From Echinometra lucunter (Eukaryota; Echinodermata; Echinoidea; Camarodonta; Echinometridae), in contig CM057157.1 of the NCBI GenBank assembly GCA_029962745.1, forward strand, positions 22,376,088 through 22,440,087: a DNA stretch of 64,000 nucleotides. The letters run 5' to 3'. The translations under genes and the position numbers were made by a program. The notes under the pieces were generated by a model that saw only the letters and a program-made list of their open reading frames with translations, ran no database searches and was not told the origin of the DNA. Of this stretch, positions 20,404-31,729 are shown piece by piece (the stretch's first letter is position 1; each line of letters opens with the position of its first letter).

Positions 20404-20474
20404 GTCTCCGCCGGGAATCGAACCCGGGCCTTTGGCTATGAACGCCAATGCCTTTACCACTAGACCACGGAGAC
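20404..20474 (-). tRNA. tRNA-like cloverleaf with UCA anticodon
   Basis: On the minus strand a 71-nt cloverleaf folds fully: acceptor GTCTCCG/CGGAGAC (7 pairs), D stem GTCT/AGGC, anticodon stem TTGGC/GCCAA with loop GTTCATA, variable AGGC, T arm CCGGG-TTCGATT-CCCGG. U33 is followed by anticodon UCA, which would read UGA. A box TGGTCTAGTGG and B box GGTTCGATTCC are intact and ATTTTTTC follows, a pol III stop. It may be a SINE-like or satellite relic of a real tRNA with a mutated anticodon rather than a working suppressor. Confidence 0.6.
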
Positions 20475-20802
20475 GGGCCGGTGGTTTCGGCGACTCCAAA
20501 TTCGCTTAACCGACACACTGACAAATCTTCAACCCTCACTAATTAATTCCTTTGTCGGTGGCAGATGAGTTTCGAACAATGACCTGCCGCACACCTCAGC
20601 TGGATCCGAGCGAATGCTTTAGGATACGTGTTTATGTTGGAATAATTAACATTTGTGATCAGGTAACATATACAACAGCTTTGGCAACTCTCGTGGAAAT
20701 AAATACATGTGAGACAATTGAGAGAATAATAGCGTAGCATGAATCAAAGTTCCCCAGAGCTGTCCTACCATTTTGGAAATTTTTGCAAAGGTTGAAAAAA
20801 AT

Positions 20803-20863
20803 GTCTCCGCCGGGAATCGAACCCGGGCCTTTGGCTATGAACGCCAATGCCTTTACCACTAGA
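20803..20863 (-). pseudogene. Truncated tRNA-like copy
   Basis: Third copy. It keeps the T arm, anticodon arm and most of the D arm but loses the 5' acceptor strand at the inversion break at 20863/20864. Confidence 0.7.
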
Positions 20864-20899
20864 ATTTGGAGTCGCCAAAACCACTGGCCCGGGTGGTTC

Positions 20900-21680
20900 A
20901 CAATCTAGAAAGAAGCGTCATTCAACATCCGACCCTCCCCCCCCCCCCCAAAAAAAAAAAAAAAAAAGAAAGAAAAACGCTTCGTGTCCCCTATATATTT
21001 CATTTTTTTAAAAATCAAAATCCGCGATATTGTTTGAAAATAATTTCTTGTGTTTTGTGTGTGGGGGTACTTAGATTAGACTTAACATGCAGCATAACTG
21101 TTGGCAAATTTAGGTCTTACATTTCCCCCCCTCCCCCTTCATGTTCCCAGAATACTGAAACTTTGCTTGCTTTAGGGGCGGTAACCTAAGATGTGGCTCA
21201 GGGGCTCAGCACCCCTGTAAAAAATCGTTCCCAGGGGCCTGAGGGTGTGGTGAGTTTTCCTCTCGACCCACTAGATATCATAGTTTAGGATGAGTTTACA
21301 CGGAGGCCCCAACTTGTTGCGTATCTTAATAGGCTGAGAAGACACACTGGAATCCGCCAACCGAATTTCGATGCGTCCCTGCGCACCAAAGTGATATCAG
21401 AAATTGCAAACGGTCAATGGTTATATCAAGATATCAAGGGTTTTTTTGTACAGAGGACTCTACGGGACACGTTGAATGGGTCACCAGGCAAGCATATTTA
21501 CCTCACCCAAAAGTATGTTCATGTTTTGATATATCGTAAAGGTAATACTGCTAATGCAACACTATTTCATAACTTGCATTTTTTTAAGTTATGAAAGTGT
21601 TTTAATGTGTAGCCAACATCAACCATTCGCCGAAGCATAAATTATGTCGGAGCTTCTTGTAATAATATAATAATAACTCT
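20900..21680. other. Intergenic, no gene recognised
   Basis: Poly-C/poly-A tract at 20937-20968, C-rich patch at 21124, otherwise unremarkable. Confidence 0.5.
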
Positions 21681-21740
21681 TATTTACCCAGGGTAGCCAC
21701 TTCAGCTATCAGCTGATCTTCCAGCGGGCCCTGCATAACA
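21680..21740. repeat. SINE body fragment
   Basis: TTTACCCAGGGTAGCC ... CTTCCAGCGGGCCC, the same block as in the SINE at 5037-5251, preceded by TAA units. Confidence 0.45.
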
Positions 21741-21810
21741 CTTTTAGTAAGCTTTGTAAAATTGCTGCTTGTAAGGAACTGTGACTTAACGTGGATGATC
21801 AACAGTTCAG

Positions 21811-21972
21811 CTGGGTGCCGTTGCATAAAACTTGCTATTATAGTAAATTTGCCATCAATGGTAACATTCATGGAATACTGGATTTTGATTGGCTGTTGAG
21901 TAACGTTACCATGGTAGTTACCATTGATGGCAAAGTTACTATGATAGCAAGTTTTTATGCAACGGCACCCAG
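21811..21972. mobile_element. Short inverted-repeat MITE
   Basis: CTGGGTGCCGTTGCATAAAA at the left and TTTTTATGCAACGGCACCCAG at the right. Inner arms (TTGCCATCAATGGTAAC) also pair. About 160 bases, no coding. Confidence 0.85.
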
Positions 21973-22049
21973 AAGTGTCATATCAATGTCGATTACAATT
22001 TCCAGAAATCCCAATCAATCAGTATACAAACTTTATATCGTGAAACATT

Positions 22050-23686
22050 ATTTATGAATTAAATCAATACTACGAATACAAAAATATTAATCTAGTATTT
22101 CAGTAATATAACCTTCCTTTAGTGCGGGGCATAAAGTGAGGCAGGCCTTGTTGTGGATAGGCCCAGAGAATAGATTCAGACAGGAAAGAAAGATAGTATA
22201 GGAGAAGAATAAGTAATAGGAGAAAGAAAGGGAAAGGAGGCATGGGAAGAGAAAAATGGAAAGGGAAAATAGAGAACACTACAAGGCAAAACTAAGATTG
22301 CTACAAGAACGGGGACAAGACGAAAAAAAAATCATACTGATAATCTCAATACCAAGTTCCGCTGACAAAAATTAAGGTTATCTTAAATTACATGTGCTAG
22401 ATTTGATCAGTTGGACAAAGAGCCTGAACTGTTTCCTTTATCTTAATACGTTTTGATAGTACTGTTGAAAAGTGATTGATGGTACTCACAATGACATGAA
22501 GTTCGCATCTTGAAATGATAGTGCATTCCACGCAACTCTTTTTCCTCTTCAGAATGGAAATGAATTATCCAAAACCTTGATTATTCCACTTCTGCATGGT
22601 GTTTGAGAGCACTTTCATAACTAATCTGCTAATGAACAGTTCTTTCATGTCATGTACGTGGTTGATATATTATACATGTATAATTTTTTTTTAATGAAAA
22701 TGTCGAATGTCAAAGAAAATAACATGCTTACGAAAAGAAAGTGACCCTATAATTAGGTTTCAAGACACTTGTGAAAATATCAAACTTTATTTAAAAGTTC
22801 TTGATATCGTGTTTGTTCTGTCACTGGGCAGTCTAAGGCTCTTCATATTTTTACTTTTTCCATCCATTTCGTGCCCTATGTATTAAATTACAATCTTAGC
22901 TTTCCCTTAGTAAAGCTGCATATTTCACTCTTAATTCCATTCTTCATTTCTATACTGCATGAAACAAATGGATAAGATATTCTCACTTGATAGTTTAGTC
23001 TCTGTCAACACAACACACCATTGGGGCATTTTGTAAACGATGTCGTAAAACATATGAAACGATAAGGTGTTAAATATTAAACAATAATCTAAGAATAAAC
23101 TGAAACTTCATGATCTAAAGGATGGTCGATATAGATTTTTAATAATGAAAAGACTCATTTTTCTCAATATTTTGTTTGATTGATGCTGAGCGGTAGGGAT
23201 ATCAGTCTGGTATAACCACCTCCAGAAATGGGGTTATCAAGATTAAGATTCTTCCATTTCTACACGAATCTTACTTGCGGAGAGTCAGGCTTGACATGAC
23301 ACTATGTATAAAGTATATTTGTATATTCATGTGTCATGTATATTTATGTGTCATGTGCATGGTGAAAAAAAAAATCATCATCACTTTTTTTTTAAACAAG
23401 CTACATGCAATTTATGTCCATGAAGAATGACTCAAGCAGGCCTACACAGTGTTATTGTTGCAAGGAGGAAATCATAAATTGTGCTTGTTCTTAAAATATC
23501 CTAGAGCCTACATTTTCATTTACACTTGCTTCTAGAGTGCGCAAAGCCATTTGTTTTTAGACTAATGATTATACGATTATGACGCTCACACTTGGCTTAC
23601 ACCTAGTCTTGGTCCAGGAGAATTTGATAAGATCTTTTCAATACCCTTTTGCTAAGTATTCCGTGGCAGCCTGGGTTGAATTAACG
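22050..23686. other. Intergenic, no feature recognised
   Basis: AT-rich with a purine-rich GAAAG tract at 22180-22320. No gene, element end or conserved frame found. Confidence 0.5.
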
Positions 23687-23688
23687 TA

Positions 23689-24225
23689 CACTGTAAAAAG
23701 TCTAAACACTTTTATAAACGCTTTTCTGTAACACTTTATAAACACTTAAACACGTTTAAATGGAAATCATAAACACTACTATGGAAATCATAAACACTAC
23801 TAATTAGAAGTTATCATTATCGCCTGTATCCCCGTTTATTTTTGGAACTCTTCATAAACACTCAAACATGTTTACATACACACTAAAACACGTTTAATAT
23901 GAATATTTTGGAACACTTTGACACGTTTAGACACGTTTAATATGGAATCATGTGTTCATAAACTTATCGTCTATAAACATCTAAACACACATCTCAACGT
24001 GTTTAAGTGTTTATGAAGTGTTCAAGATTCCCAATTAAACATATAGGATAAACGTGTCTAAGTGTTTACGAAGTGTTCCAAAACTAAACAGGGACTTTTA
24101 ATATCATACAGGCGATAATGATTACTTCTAATTAGTAGTGTTTATGATTTCCATTTAAACGTGTTTAAATGTTTATAAAGTGTTACAGAAAAGCGTTTAT
24201 AAAAGTGTTTAGACTTTTTACAGTG
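23689..24225. mobile_element. 537-bp near-perfect foldback MITE of TTTAAACACG units
   Basis: TA flanks CACTGTAAAAAGTCTAAACA on the left and TGTTTAGACTTTTTACAGTG on the right. The whole element is palindromic about ~23957 and filled with AAACACTTA/AAACACGTTTA variants. A TA duplication is visible at 23687 and 24226. Confidence 0.88.
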
Positions 24226-24328
24226 TATCGCTAGCAGAGGTTGTGTTTTTGATACATATCTTCCAAAATTTTTGTAGCAAACATTCACTTTATGTATTAC
24301 ATGAATATAAATTATGCGTGTATGCATT

Positions 24329-24333
24329 GTATG

Positions 24334-24392
<59 letters not shown>
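24329..24392. repeat. (AT)n(AG)n microsatellite
   Basis: AT run followed by about 20 AG units. Confidence 0.93.
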
Positions 24393-24397
<5 letters not shown>

Positions 24398-25145
24398 GGA
24401 AATAAATGTTTCCTGGACAAAGGTCATTGGTGTTTCATATTAATCATGTTAATAGATAAGCGGAAGAAATGGGGCCATCTGCAAATGAATCCTAAGAAAT
24501 CTTATGATTAATCTGTAGATGGCCCTGAAGAAAATTACATGTTAATTGAAAGCTTGGCACAATAAAGAAGAATCAAGAAGCTACGGCCCGTTTTCTAGTC
24601 TATTTCTTCCGCTTACACATATATACACAGGAACATTTTTTTTTAAGTATATGTTATAGAAAGCAAAAGATGAGATAGTCAGTGGTAACATAGCACGGGG
24701 TATCATACAGTACTTGATTAATTTTTTGAGGTGCGAACTCGGAAGGAATGAATAATCCACAGGATCTTAGATTTTATATATGGTTTCGGCGACTTCAAAT
24801 TCGCTTGACCGACAGATTGACAAATCTCCGGCTCCTGGAGCCGGAGATTTGCCATTGTCATCTTGCAGTCATGCTAACGCGTCTTGGATGCGTTATTTAC
24901 TTCGCGCCATCTCCATCTTCAGCGCGCTGATTTCTTTTGAAAGGTGAGTTTCACAATCCCTCTGCCCATGAACAGACGTGTTTTTTCGTCTGTTTCAGAA
25001 ACGGATTTTGATTAACATCTTTTTGTCACACCATGGGCACTGACGAAGAGTGTGACTTCGCCTTTCATTTTTGAGAGCTATGCTCCGTTTCCTATTAAAA
25101 TCTATGATTTTACTTTTTAATGGCATTCTATTCCCAACTCTGATT
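24393..25145. other. Intergenic with a fragment of the 398-bp repeat
   Basis: 24780-24830 reads GGTTTCGGCGACTTCAAATT, a piece of the tRNA-bearing repeat unit, and runs into a small perfect hairpin CTCCGGCTCCTGGAGCCGGAG (24825-24847). AAGCGGAAGAAAT at 24459 recurs inverted near 24602. No gene. Confidence 0.45.
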
Positions 25146-25146
25146 C

Positions 25147-25147
25147 T

Positions 25148-25199
<52 letters not shown>

Positions 25200-25200
25200 C
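25147..25200. repeat. (AT)n microsatellite
   Basis: Pure AT run with one AAAT break. Confidence 0.93.
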
Positions 25201-25897
25201 AGCGTATTAAAGAATTACTTGTACACTGCACATAAACCATACTATAAAAAGAGAAAGTGAACCACACTAAAAGTAAAAAATTCCTAAATTAGTCATCATA
25301 GAATCTACTGAATTGTATATCGAATTAAACAGAAAAGAATAGCCTTTGATTTGCATGTAGTTCAGAATCGTGATCATTCATGCATGAATAGTTATGATCC
25401 ATTATGCATACTAATACCTATACAGAATTGCAATAAATAATACAGCAAACAGAGAAGGTGGCGAACACGCGAAAAGCGTGGCTTGTATTGGGGTCGCCGA
25501 AGACAAAATACAATACTTAGAACATGAAATGTACATATATTCAAACATTCTTATTTTCACACACACACACACAAAAAAATGTGCATAATCTCGCAAATGA
25601 AAATGGGTTTATAATTCCGAAAATTACTCCAAAATGTCTGAAGATTTGTAATTTCAAAAGTAAGTAATTCACTAGAACCGTACATAATTTTGGCCGAAGG
25701 AAATATGAACCTTCCGGATTAATAACTATTTTTCATTTTCGAAATTATGAACTTTGCTTCAGTTTTAAAACTACAAACCCTGTTTCATTTCGGAATTAGG
25801 AATCTTCCGAAAAACGACATGTGAACCTTAATTCTTTATGACTTTCCCCAGGAATTTCCTTGTGCCAAACTGTATTTCTCTTGGGAAAGATTTACTG
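25201..25897. other. Intergenic, no gene recognised
   Basis: A stretch at 25610-25830 repeats loosely related phrases (TTCCGAAAATTAC, CTTCCGGATTAATAACTA, TTTCGAAATTATGAACTTTG, TTTCGGAATTAGGAATCTTCC), like the sub-repeat arms of foldback elements. Confidence 0.4.
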
Positions 25898-26167
25898 CAC
25901 TGTAAAAGATATTGGGTAAAATTTTAACCAGCACGAAGGTAATTATGTCCAACCAACTTTGGGCAATATTTTTTACCCAATGCGGGAAGCATATTGTCCA
26001 ATAAGGGTAAAAAATAAGCTGTAATTACTTTAGAATTACTTTAGTAATTACTTTGGGCAAAATTTCCATCAAATTGGATAAAAAGAAATGCCCAAAGAAA
26101 TGTCAAAAGTTGGTTGGACAAAAAATTACCTTCATGGCACAATTTTACCCAATATATTTTCAAAGTG
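25898..26167. mobile_element. CACTGTAAAA MITE, copy 1
   Basis: Left CACTGTAAAAGATATTGGGT; right complement CACTTTGAAAATATATTGGG. Inner arms contain TCCAACCAACTT and its inverse. The same family is found at 63558-63808. Confidence 0.85.
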
Positions 26168-26219
26168 TATAGGTTTTAAGATTATTAGAGTGTTTAAAAT
26201 CAAATCAAGAATCTACACA

Positions 26220-26541
26220 TGGGGTGGTATTCTCATAAGTTAAGCCCGGACTAAGTCCAGACTAAACAAGAATTTTAGTTCACACTTCTATGGAATGCTA
26301 GGTTTCATCTTCCTCCTTCAATATTCATGACAAAAATAATTTACCAAAGACTTTATTGAAATTCAGTTTATACTCATATCTTTTTTCTTCCCATTTCATG
26401 AAAATTAATTTTATAGCCAATTTTCATTGCAGGATTAAAATAATCTGTACAGGGTAAATGAGTTGGCAACAGGCACTCCATAAAAGTTTGGACTAAGTTA
26501 AGCCATGTTTAACTTAGTATGCGCTATCGAAATACGACCCA
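26220..26541. mobile_element. Inverted-repeat MITE, diverged
   Basis: GGGGTGGTATTCTCATAAGT ... GACTAAGTCC at the left, and GGACTAAGTTAAGCC ... TCGAAATACGACCC inverted at the right. Imperfect. Confidence 0.5.
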
Positions 26542-27480
26542 GGGAGTCTATAGTTGTCATGCAGCTAACATGGGTAAGTTTGAAAAGCATTTTGTGTTGA
26601 AAAGAGCAAGCCTTCCCACCAATTTGTGCGTACTGTTTTGTGTGGCTAACGAGCGTCCGTGTCAGTCGGCCAAATGAAAGTTCAAAACATACCATACAGG
26701 GCTGCTTTAGATGAAACAACACTGGAAAAGCGAGTCCATTAAAAACCATTTCAATTTCATTACACAATCGTGTTGGAATTTTTTTCGTGAATAGTTATAC
26801 ATAATACATGCTAAGAAGTCAAGGGGAAGCAGTCTTTTATGTCATCAATGGATAACTCTTTCAATGCATTGATAATATTTATGCATTTTCATAGTAAACA
26901 GAAGTACCTGCAACAATTTGTGGAGCTCTTTTTTTCTTTTTTCTTTTTTTTTTCCAATCGCTCTTCCACTAGATTTATGATATTCAAGATATATTCACGT
27001 TTTAACAAAATATGTTTATTTCCTGATTTGGGAATTTCTTCTACACTGAGCATGACTTATTAGAGAATGTGTGTTCAAAAGGTCTGTATTAAAAAGACAC
27101 CAAAAAAGATGTTTTTTTTTTTTCTTTTCCCCCTTTCTATTCCCCCTTTTCCTCTTTTTCCCTCTGTTTTCTTTTCTTTATGATTTCTTTTCATTTTTAT
27201 GTTTTCTTTCCTTCTTTCCTTTGTTGTCCCTTTTTCTCTCTCCTCTCTGTATTTCTCTCTATCCTCTTTTCTCTTTCACTCTCTCTCTCTCCCTTCCTAT
27301 TGTTGTTTCCCCCCTTAACTCTTGTACTTCGACTATTGCGCTTGTTGTCTTGGCAACGGCGTGTTTTGTACTTCCAAAGTAATGCAGTTGTACTTTAAGT
27401 ATCATTATTTCCTGAAGAAGCCATATGGGCAAAATAAAGAAATTACATTTGTCTCCACGGAGTATTTATTCATCTACTTC
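26542..27480. other. Intergenic, pyrimidine-rich patch
   Basis: 27105-27305 is a long CT-rich tract that opens two spurious frames. No gene. Confidence 0.5.
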
Positions 27481-27492
27481 TTGCGTCTTAGG

Positions 27493-27496
<4 letters not shown>

Positions 27497-27550
<54 letters not shown>
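27497..27550. repeat. (AT)n(AC)n microsatellite
   Basis: About 22 AT units then ACACAC. Confidence 0.93.
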
Positions 27551-27551
<1 letters not shown>

Positions 27552-27649
27552 AACCCACACGCGCGCAACACGGAAATACAACAAACACACTGATGAGTAG
27601 GTCCTTTGTGGTCAAAAGCATTTGGAAATTATAAAATTATTAAGATACA

Positions 27650-28540
27650 AAGAATCATGCCAGTCTTTCAAGAAGGTACATTTTAGATAACCGTTTAAAC
27701 CTAGAAAGACTTCCTCATGACACATAACTTGACAACTGTTGGTCCAATGGCAACCAGCCTTGGGTGATAGATGCACTAGGGGTAACATGATGTTGTGGTG
27801 CTGTCGGAGGTCACATGGTGAGGTCAAATGTTAGAGTTTACTTGCAAGACTCTCTTATGACAAATATCTTTGCAACCGTTGCTCCCTTTTCAACTAAACT
27901 TGGGTTGTAGATGCACTTGGGGGACCTTCATGCTATAGTGGCATCGGATGTCACATGGTAAGGTCAAAGGTCTTATTATTTCAAACGTTTAAGTTTACCT
28001 GCAAGACTCTCTTATGACACATAACTTGACAACTGTTGGTCCAATGGCAACCAAACTTGGGTGATAGATGCACTAGGGGTAACATCATGCTGTGGTGCTG
28101 TCGGAGGTTACATGGTGAGGTCAAAGGTCATTTGAGGTCAAGTGTTAGAGTTTACTTGCAAGACTCTCTTATGACAAATATCTTTGCAATCGTTGCTCCC
28201 TTTTCTACTAAACTTGGGTCATAGATACACTTGGGGGACCTTCATGTTACAGTGGTATCAGAGATCACATGGTAAGTTCAAAGGTCATTTTATTTTAAAC
28301 GTTAAAGTTTACCTGCAAGACTCTCTTATGGCACATAACCTGGCACATTTTGCTGCAATAACAACCAAGCTTGGGTGATAGATGCACTAGGGGTACATTC
28401 ATGCTATTGTGCCGTCAGGTCACATGGTAAGGTTAAAGGTCATTTTAGGTCAAACATTAAAGTTTACCTGCAAGACTTTCTTGTGACATCAAACTTGGTT
28501 CGGGATGTACTTGGGGAAACTTTCGTGTTATTTGGTCACG
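27650..28540 (+). repeat. Tandem repeat with direct nuclear-receptor half sites
   Basis: Five to six units of about 150-165 bases, each with CAAGACTCTCTTATGACA, AACTTGGGTGATAGATGCAC and a GGTCAAAGGTCATTT segment. The copy near 28118 reads AGGTCAAAGGTCA, a perfect DR1 of the AGGTCA half site. Small open frames across it are by-products of the unit length. Confidence 0.8.
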
Positions 28541-28929
28541 GGTGGGCGAGACACAATCTTGCTATTGGCTTGTTTATATCATCAGGCAAACTGTTCTATT
28601 TCATAGGTCAGTGTGACTGCAAAAGGCTGATGAATAAGACCCCTCTGGTGTATATTATAATTCTTTGCATCATTAAATACAGTTACAGTTAAATTAATTC
28701 CAACTTTCCAGGTAATTTCGTTTTCACCTATACCTGGAATCAATCTCTTCGCTTCTTTCTTTCTTTCTTTTCTCTTGCTCTTTGTCTCTGTAACTTTCTG
28801 CTGCTTCTAGATAATCTATGCTCTTTTGATTTTCATTCCAATGCCACTTGTAACTTGAAGGCCTAACACATGACAAAGAGGCACGAACATTGAAACTTTT
28901 TTTTAAATTTCATCATTTACAAGAGCAAA
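28541..28929. other. Intergenic, no feature recognised
   Basis: CT-rich patch at 28750-28800. No reading frame. Confidence 0.5.
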
Positions 28930-29157
28930 TCATAAATGTTCATAACTCTATTCCCAGCGTTCCTCAACATGTCCTCCATGTCTGTCCACACCCATCTGTG
29001 CTCTGCTCCTCATCATAGCTCCTATTGCCGCAACGCCTCACACTCTCTCACGATCTTGTCACAGAGGTCATTGATGTTTCTTTCTTGGTGGGGATGTGTG
29101 CACCCTACTCTTCACGTAGCCCCAAAGAAAGAAGTCACACGGGCTGAAAATTGGTGA
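28930..29157 (-). pseudogene. Mariner-like transposase, C-terminal piece
   Basis: Minus-strand frame gives FSPCDFFLWGYVKSRVHTSP and, after a frame slip, INDLCDKIVRECEALRQ. This is the third catalytic Asp and C-terminal region. It ends at the hAT target site CCTGCATG. Confidence 0.85.
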
Positions 29158-29165
29158 CCTGCATG
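29158..29165. repeat. Target-site duplication CCTGCATG, left copy
   Basis: Eight bases directly before CAGTGGCGTA; repeated at 36422-36429 directly after TACGCCAGTG. Confidence 0.92.
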
Positions 29166-29512
29166 CAGTGGCGTAATGAGCCAAAATATTTGGGGGGGCT
29201 CAATCTTTGCGAGGAGCGAAGCGACCAACCCTGAGGGAGTGTAGCGAGCCAGGGTAACCCCCCCCCCCCCTTCACGATACGGAGCTTTTTCATTTTTTCG
29301 ACTTAAATTCCAGCTTGAGTTCAGTTCAATTTTTATTTTCTCTCATTTCCAACAAAAGGATTTCATTTTAGTGGGGCGGTAGTGAGCACGCAAAGCGTGT
29401 AAATCACTTAATGAGCGCGCGAAGCGCGCTCCCTAGGGGGGAGGGCAAAGACGTTTTAAATATATAGCTAGACAGAAAGCAGCACACGCGGAAAGCATTA
29501 CGCCTATGGGGT

Positions 29513-29572
29513 TAAGCCCCGCCCAGCTTTCGTCCATTAGAAGCCGAAAATAAGCCCTTCTAAATATTCATG
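29513..29572. repeat. Inner inverted repeat, left arm
   Basis: TTTCGTCCATTAGAAGCCGA followed by AATAAGCCCTTCTAAAT; inverted at 35355-35419. Confidence 0.85.
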
Positions 29573-30479
29573 AACCGAAATAAGCACCTTTGATTGGATT
29601 ATAGCCTCATGAATATGTATTTATTCGATAATATCGTTCTCGAAATATGGTTATTCATTTGACCTTATTACGTCACAATTATGCAAATTCATGCATGACG
29701 TGCTTACTCGCACAAAGTTAGAGGTTTCTACTTCACAGAGAAAACGTGAGTAGATCTACCACTGCAATTATGATTTAAATATAAGAAATTTGACCATTTG
29801 TTTCAAAATAATTGGCTATTCTTCTTAATCTACAATAATTTCTTTACAATTTGAAGTAATTGCTAACAGCTGTTTCCGAAAGAGCTAGAAACATTGTACT
29901 CTCGAACTTACAGTTTGGTTTTCATCGTCATGAGCTAGATTGACCGCGGGTACCGTTCTCGCACCATGTACTCGAGGTAGCTCCCCCGGGCTAATGCTGG
30001 GGGCTATCTATGATAATTCTATGGTGTTCACGTTGATATCTAAGATTGTTCAAATCAGAACTTTGGCGTCATGAAAAATCAAATTCAGACCAGATTAGAC
30101 GACAGGATTTTTGCGAGTGAACACTCCGGCAGAATTTATTAGATTATTACTAACGCTAGACCGCTAGTGTGTGTAGACTAGATCTAACGTGTTAGATCTA
30201 AATCAATAATGTTATTTGGACCCGCTGAACAGTGACACTGCATTGCGGACTGGAGAGCACACAATGAACACACTGTATACGTCGACGGCCCCGGTTGATT
30301 TTGCTAGTGTCTTTAACTCTTGTAAGCCTTTAACATTAGTCTAGGTCTTACTATCCACATTCATCAGTTTACAAGATCTAACGTTAACAGTTATCAGAAA
30401 TTCTGTTAACAAATCTAAAGTAGATCTGGACACACTTGTATAGGTCTACTTGGAAGTTGGATCTAGTTGACTCTGTTAT

Positions 30480-30572
30480 TTATTTTCATTTATGCACATT
30501 ACCATGTCCGTAAACAAATTTTGTGTACTTTTTATACATGACAATAAATTATCTTGAAATCTTGAAATCTTG
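30480..30572 (+). mobile_element. LINE-like 3' tail
   Basis: ACAATAAATTATCTTGAAATCTTGAAATCTTG: AATAAA then tandem AAATCTTG units, the style of CR1/Jockey-group 3' ends. Lies in the first candidate intron. Confidence 0.4.
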
Positions 30573-30732
30573 TTCAACCTCTCAGTCTCACCCCACCTCT
30601 TCTGAAGATAGAAAATGTTGCTGACTGCAGTTTGAAGTAACTATCAAATATTATTACATGGTAAATAATGCAATCTGCTTGGTTGTAATAATGTTTTTGT
30701 TTTTGTTTTGTCTTTGTTTTTTGTTCCCACAG

Positions 30733-30842
30733 ATGGAAATATTGGAACTGGAAGGCTGGAAGAATTCGACTGATGAACATCACTGCATCATGTAATACAT
30801 GTATAGTTCCCAGGTGAAGCAGAGAATCCTCTGAAGTGACAG
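30733..30842 (+). ncRNA. Candidate ncRNA exon 2
   Basis: Polypyrimidine-like tract and CAG acceptor before it, GTAACAAC donor after it. Contains ATG GAA ATA TTG, a 20-codon frame that stops inside the exon. Confidence 0.4.
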
Positions 30843-31624
30843 GTAACAACAAAAATTTTCCAGAACACTTTTCTTTCTTATTCACTTTATGATGATTAAA
30901 GTAATGAATTTGAGGGCATTCCGGTAGAGCGTAGACGGTAATTATTTAGGCTAACGATTCCGGTTGATGCTTTTGCCATTTTGTTGCTCTTGTAAACTCC
31001 AAACATTTGAAGTTGAAACAATTATTGTATGACCATTAGTCTATGTCTAACTGTTGAATCTACCTAAGAATGACTACATTCTTCAGTTGAAAAGTTGAGC
31101 TAAAACAGTTAAACCTCTGGAAGTCTCTTAAAATCTTGAGTAGATCTAGATCTGGACAAACTGTCACTTAGCCCTCTCTCCCTACTCCCTTCTGAACATA
31201 CATGTAGACAGAAGATTCTACTGTGTGGATGCTATTCCATGTATTTGATTTATTCAGTTTTATTCTTAGTTTTTGTAATCATTTTTATTCATTTTTTTTT
31301 TGGGGGGGGGGGGGCTATTCAGACACTTGTTTAATACATGTATGGTTTCTTTGTAGTCTGGTTAATGGCAGTTTACAATAGTCCTGTTATATTTTGGTGG
31401 CAGAACTAAAACATTTCATGGGGGTGGATTACAGGCATATTATGTAAATGTTTGTAACTCCATGGTAAGCTTTTCTATTTCTACATGAAGGAAATCTAAA
31501 ATCTTGGATGCATTTCAATGCAAGTATCTCAGTCAGAAATGCATTACAACTTGGTACAGTGATATTGATTTTTAAATTTATTTTATTTTTATTTTATTTA
31601 TTTATTTATTTATTGTTCACACAG

Positions 31625-31729
31625 TTAGATATTGGAAGGCTGGAAGAATTCTACTGATGAATGTCACAACATGTCCACTACATGTCACTACAAGTCCAGG
31701 ATGAAGCAGAAAGTCCTGTAAAGTGACAG
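31625..31729 (+). ncRNA. Candidate ncRNA exon 3 (duplicate of exon 2)
   Basis: About 75% similar by eye to exon 2 including both splice sites, but without the ATG frame. Confidence 0.4.

Larger units (their letters stand above)
19881..20870. repeat. Tandem ~398-bp repeat bearing a tRNA-like gene
   Basis: Three head-to-tail copies begin at TTGTGATCAGGT (19881, 20255, 20653). Spacing is 374 and 398 bases; the first unit lacks 24 bases inside its tRNA-like part. The third copy is cut at 20863, where an inverted piece of the unit (GGAGTCGCCAAAACCACTGG) follows, so there was also an inversion. A related fragment lies at 24780-24850. Confidence 0.88.

Noticed and set aside
27071..27398. Phe/Ser/Leu-rich frames of about 100 residues
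   Set aside because: Product of a CT-rich tract; no domain or splice context.
27650..28540. CRISPR-like regular repeats
   Set aside because: Units are ~155 bases without short conserved repeat and unique spacers; the genome is eukaryotic and there are no cas genes.
28036..28692. Repeated small frames (VKGHLRSSVRVYLQDSLM type)
   Set aside because: They follow the tandem repeat period and shift frame between units; treated as repeat, not genes.
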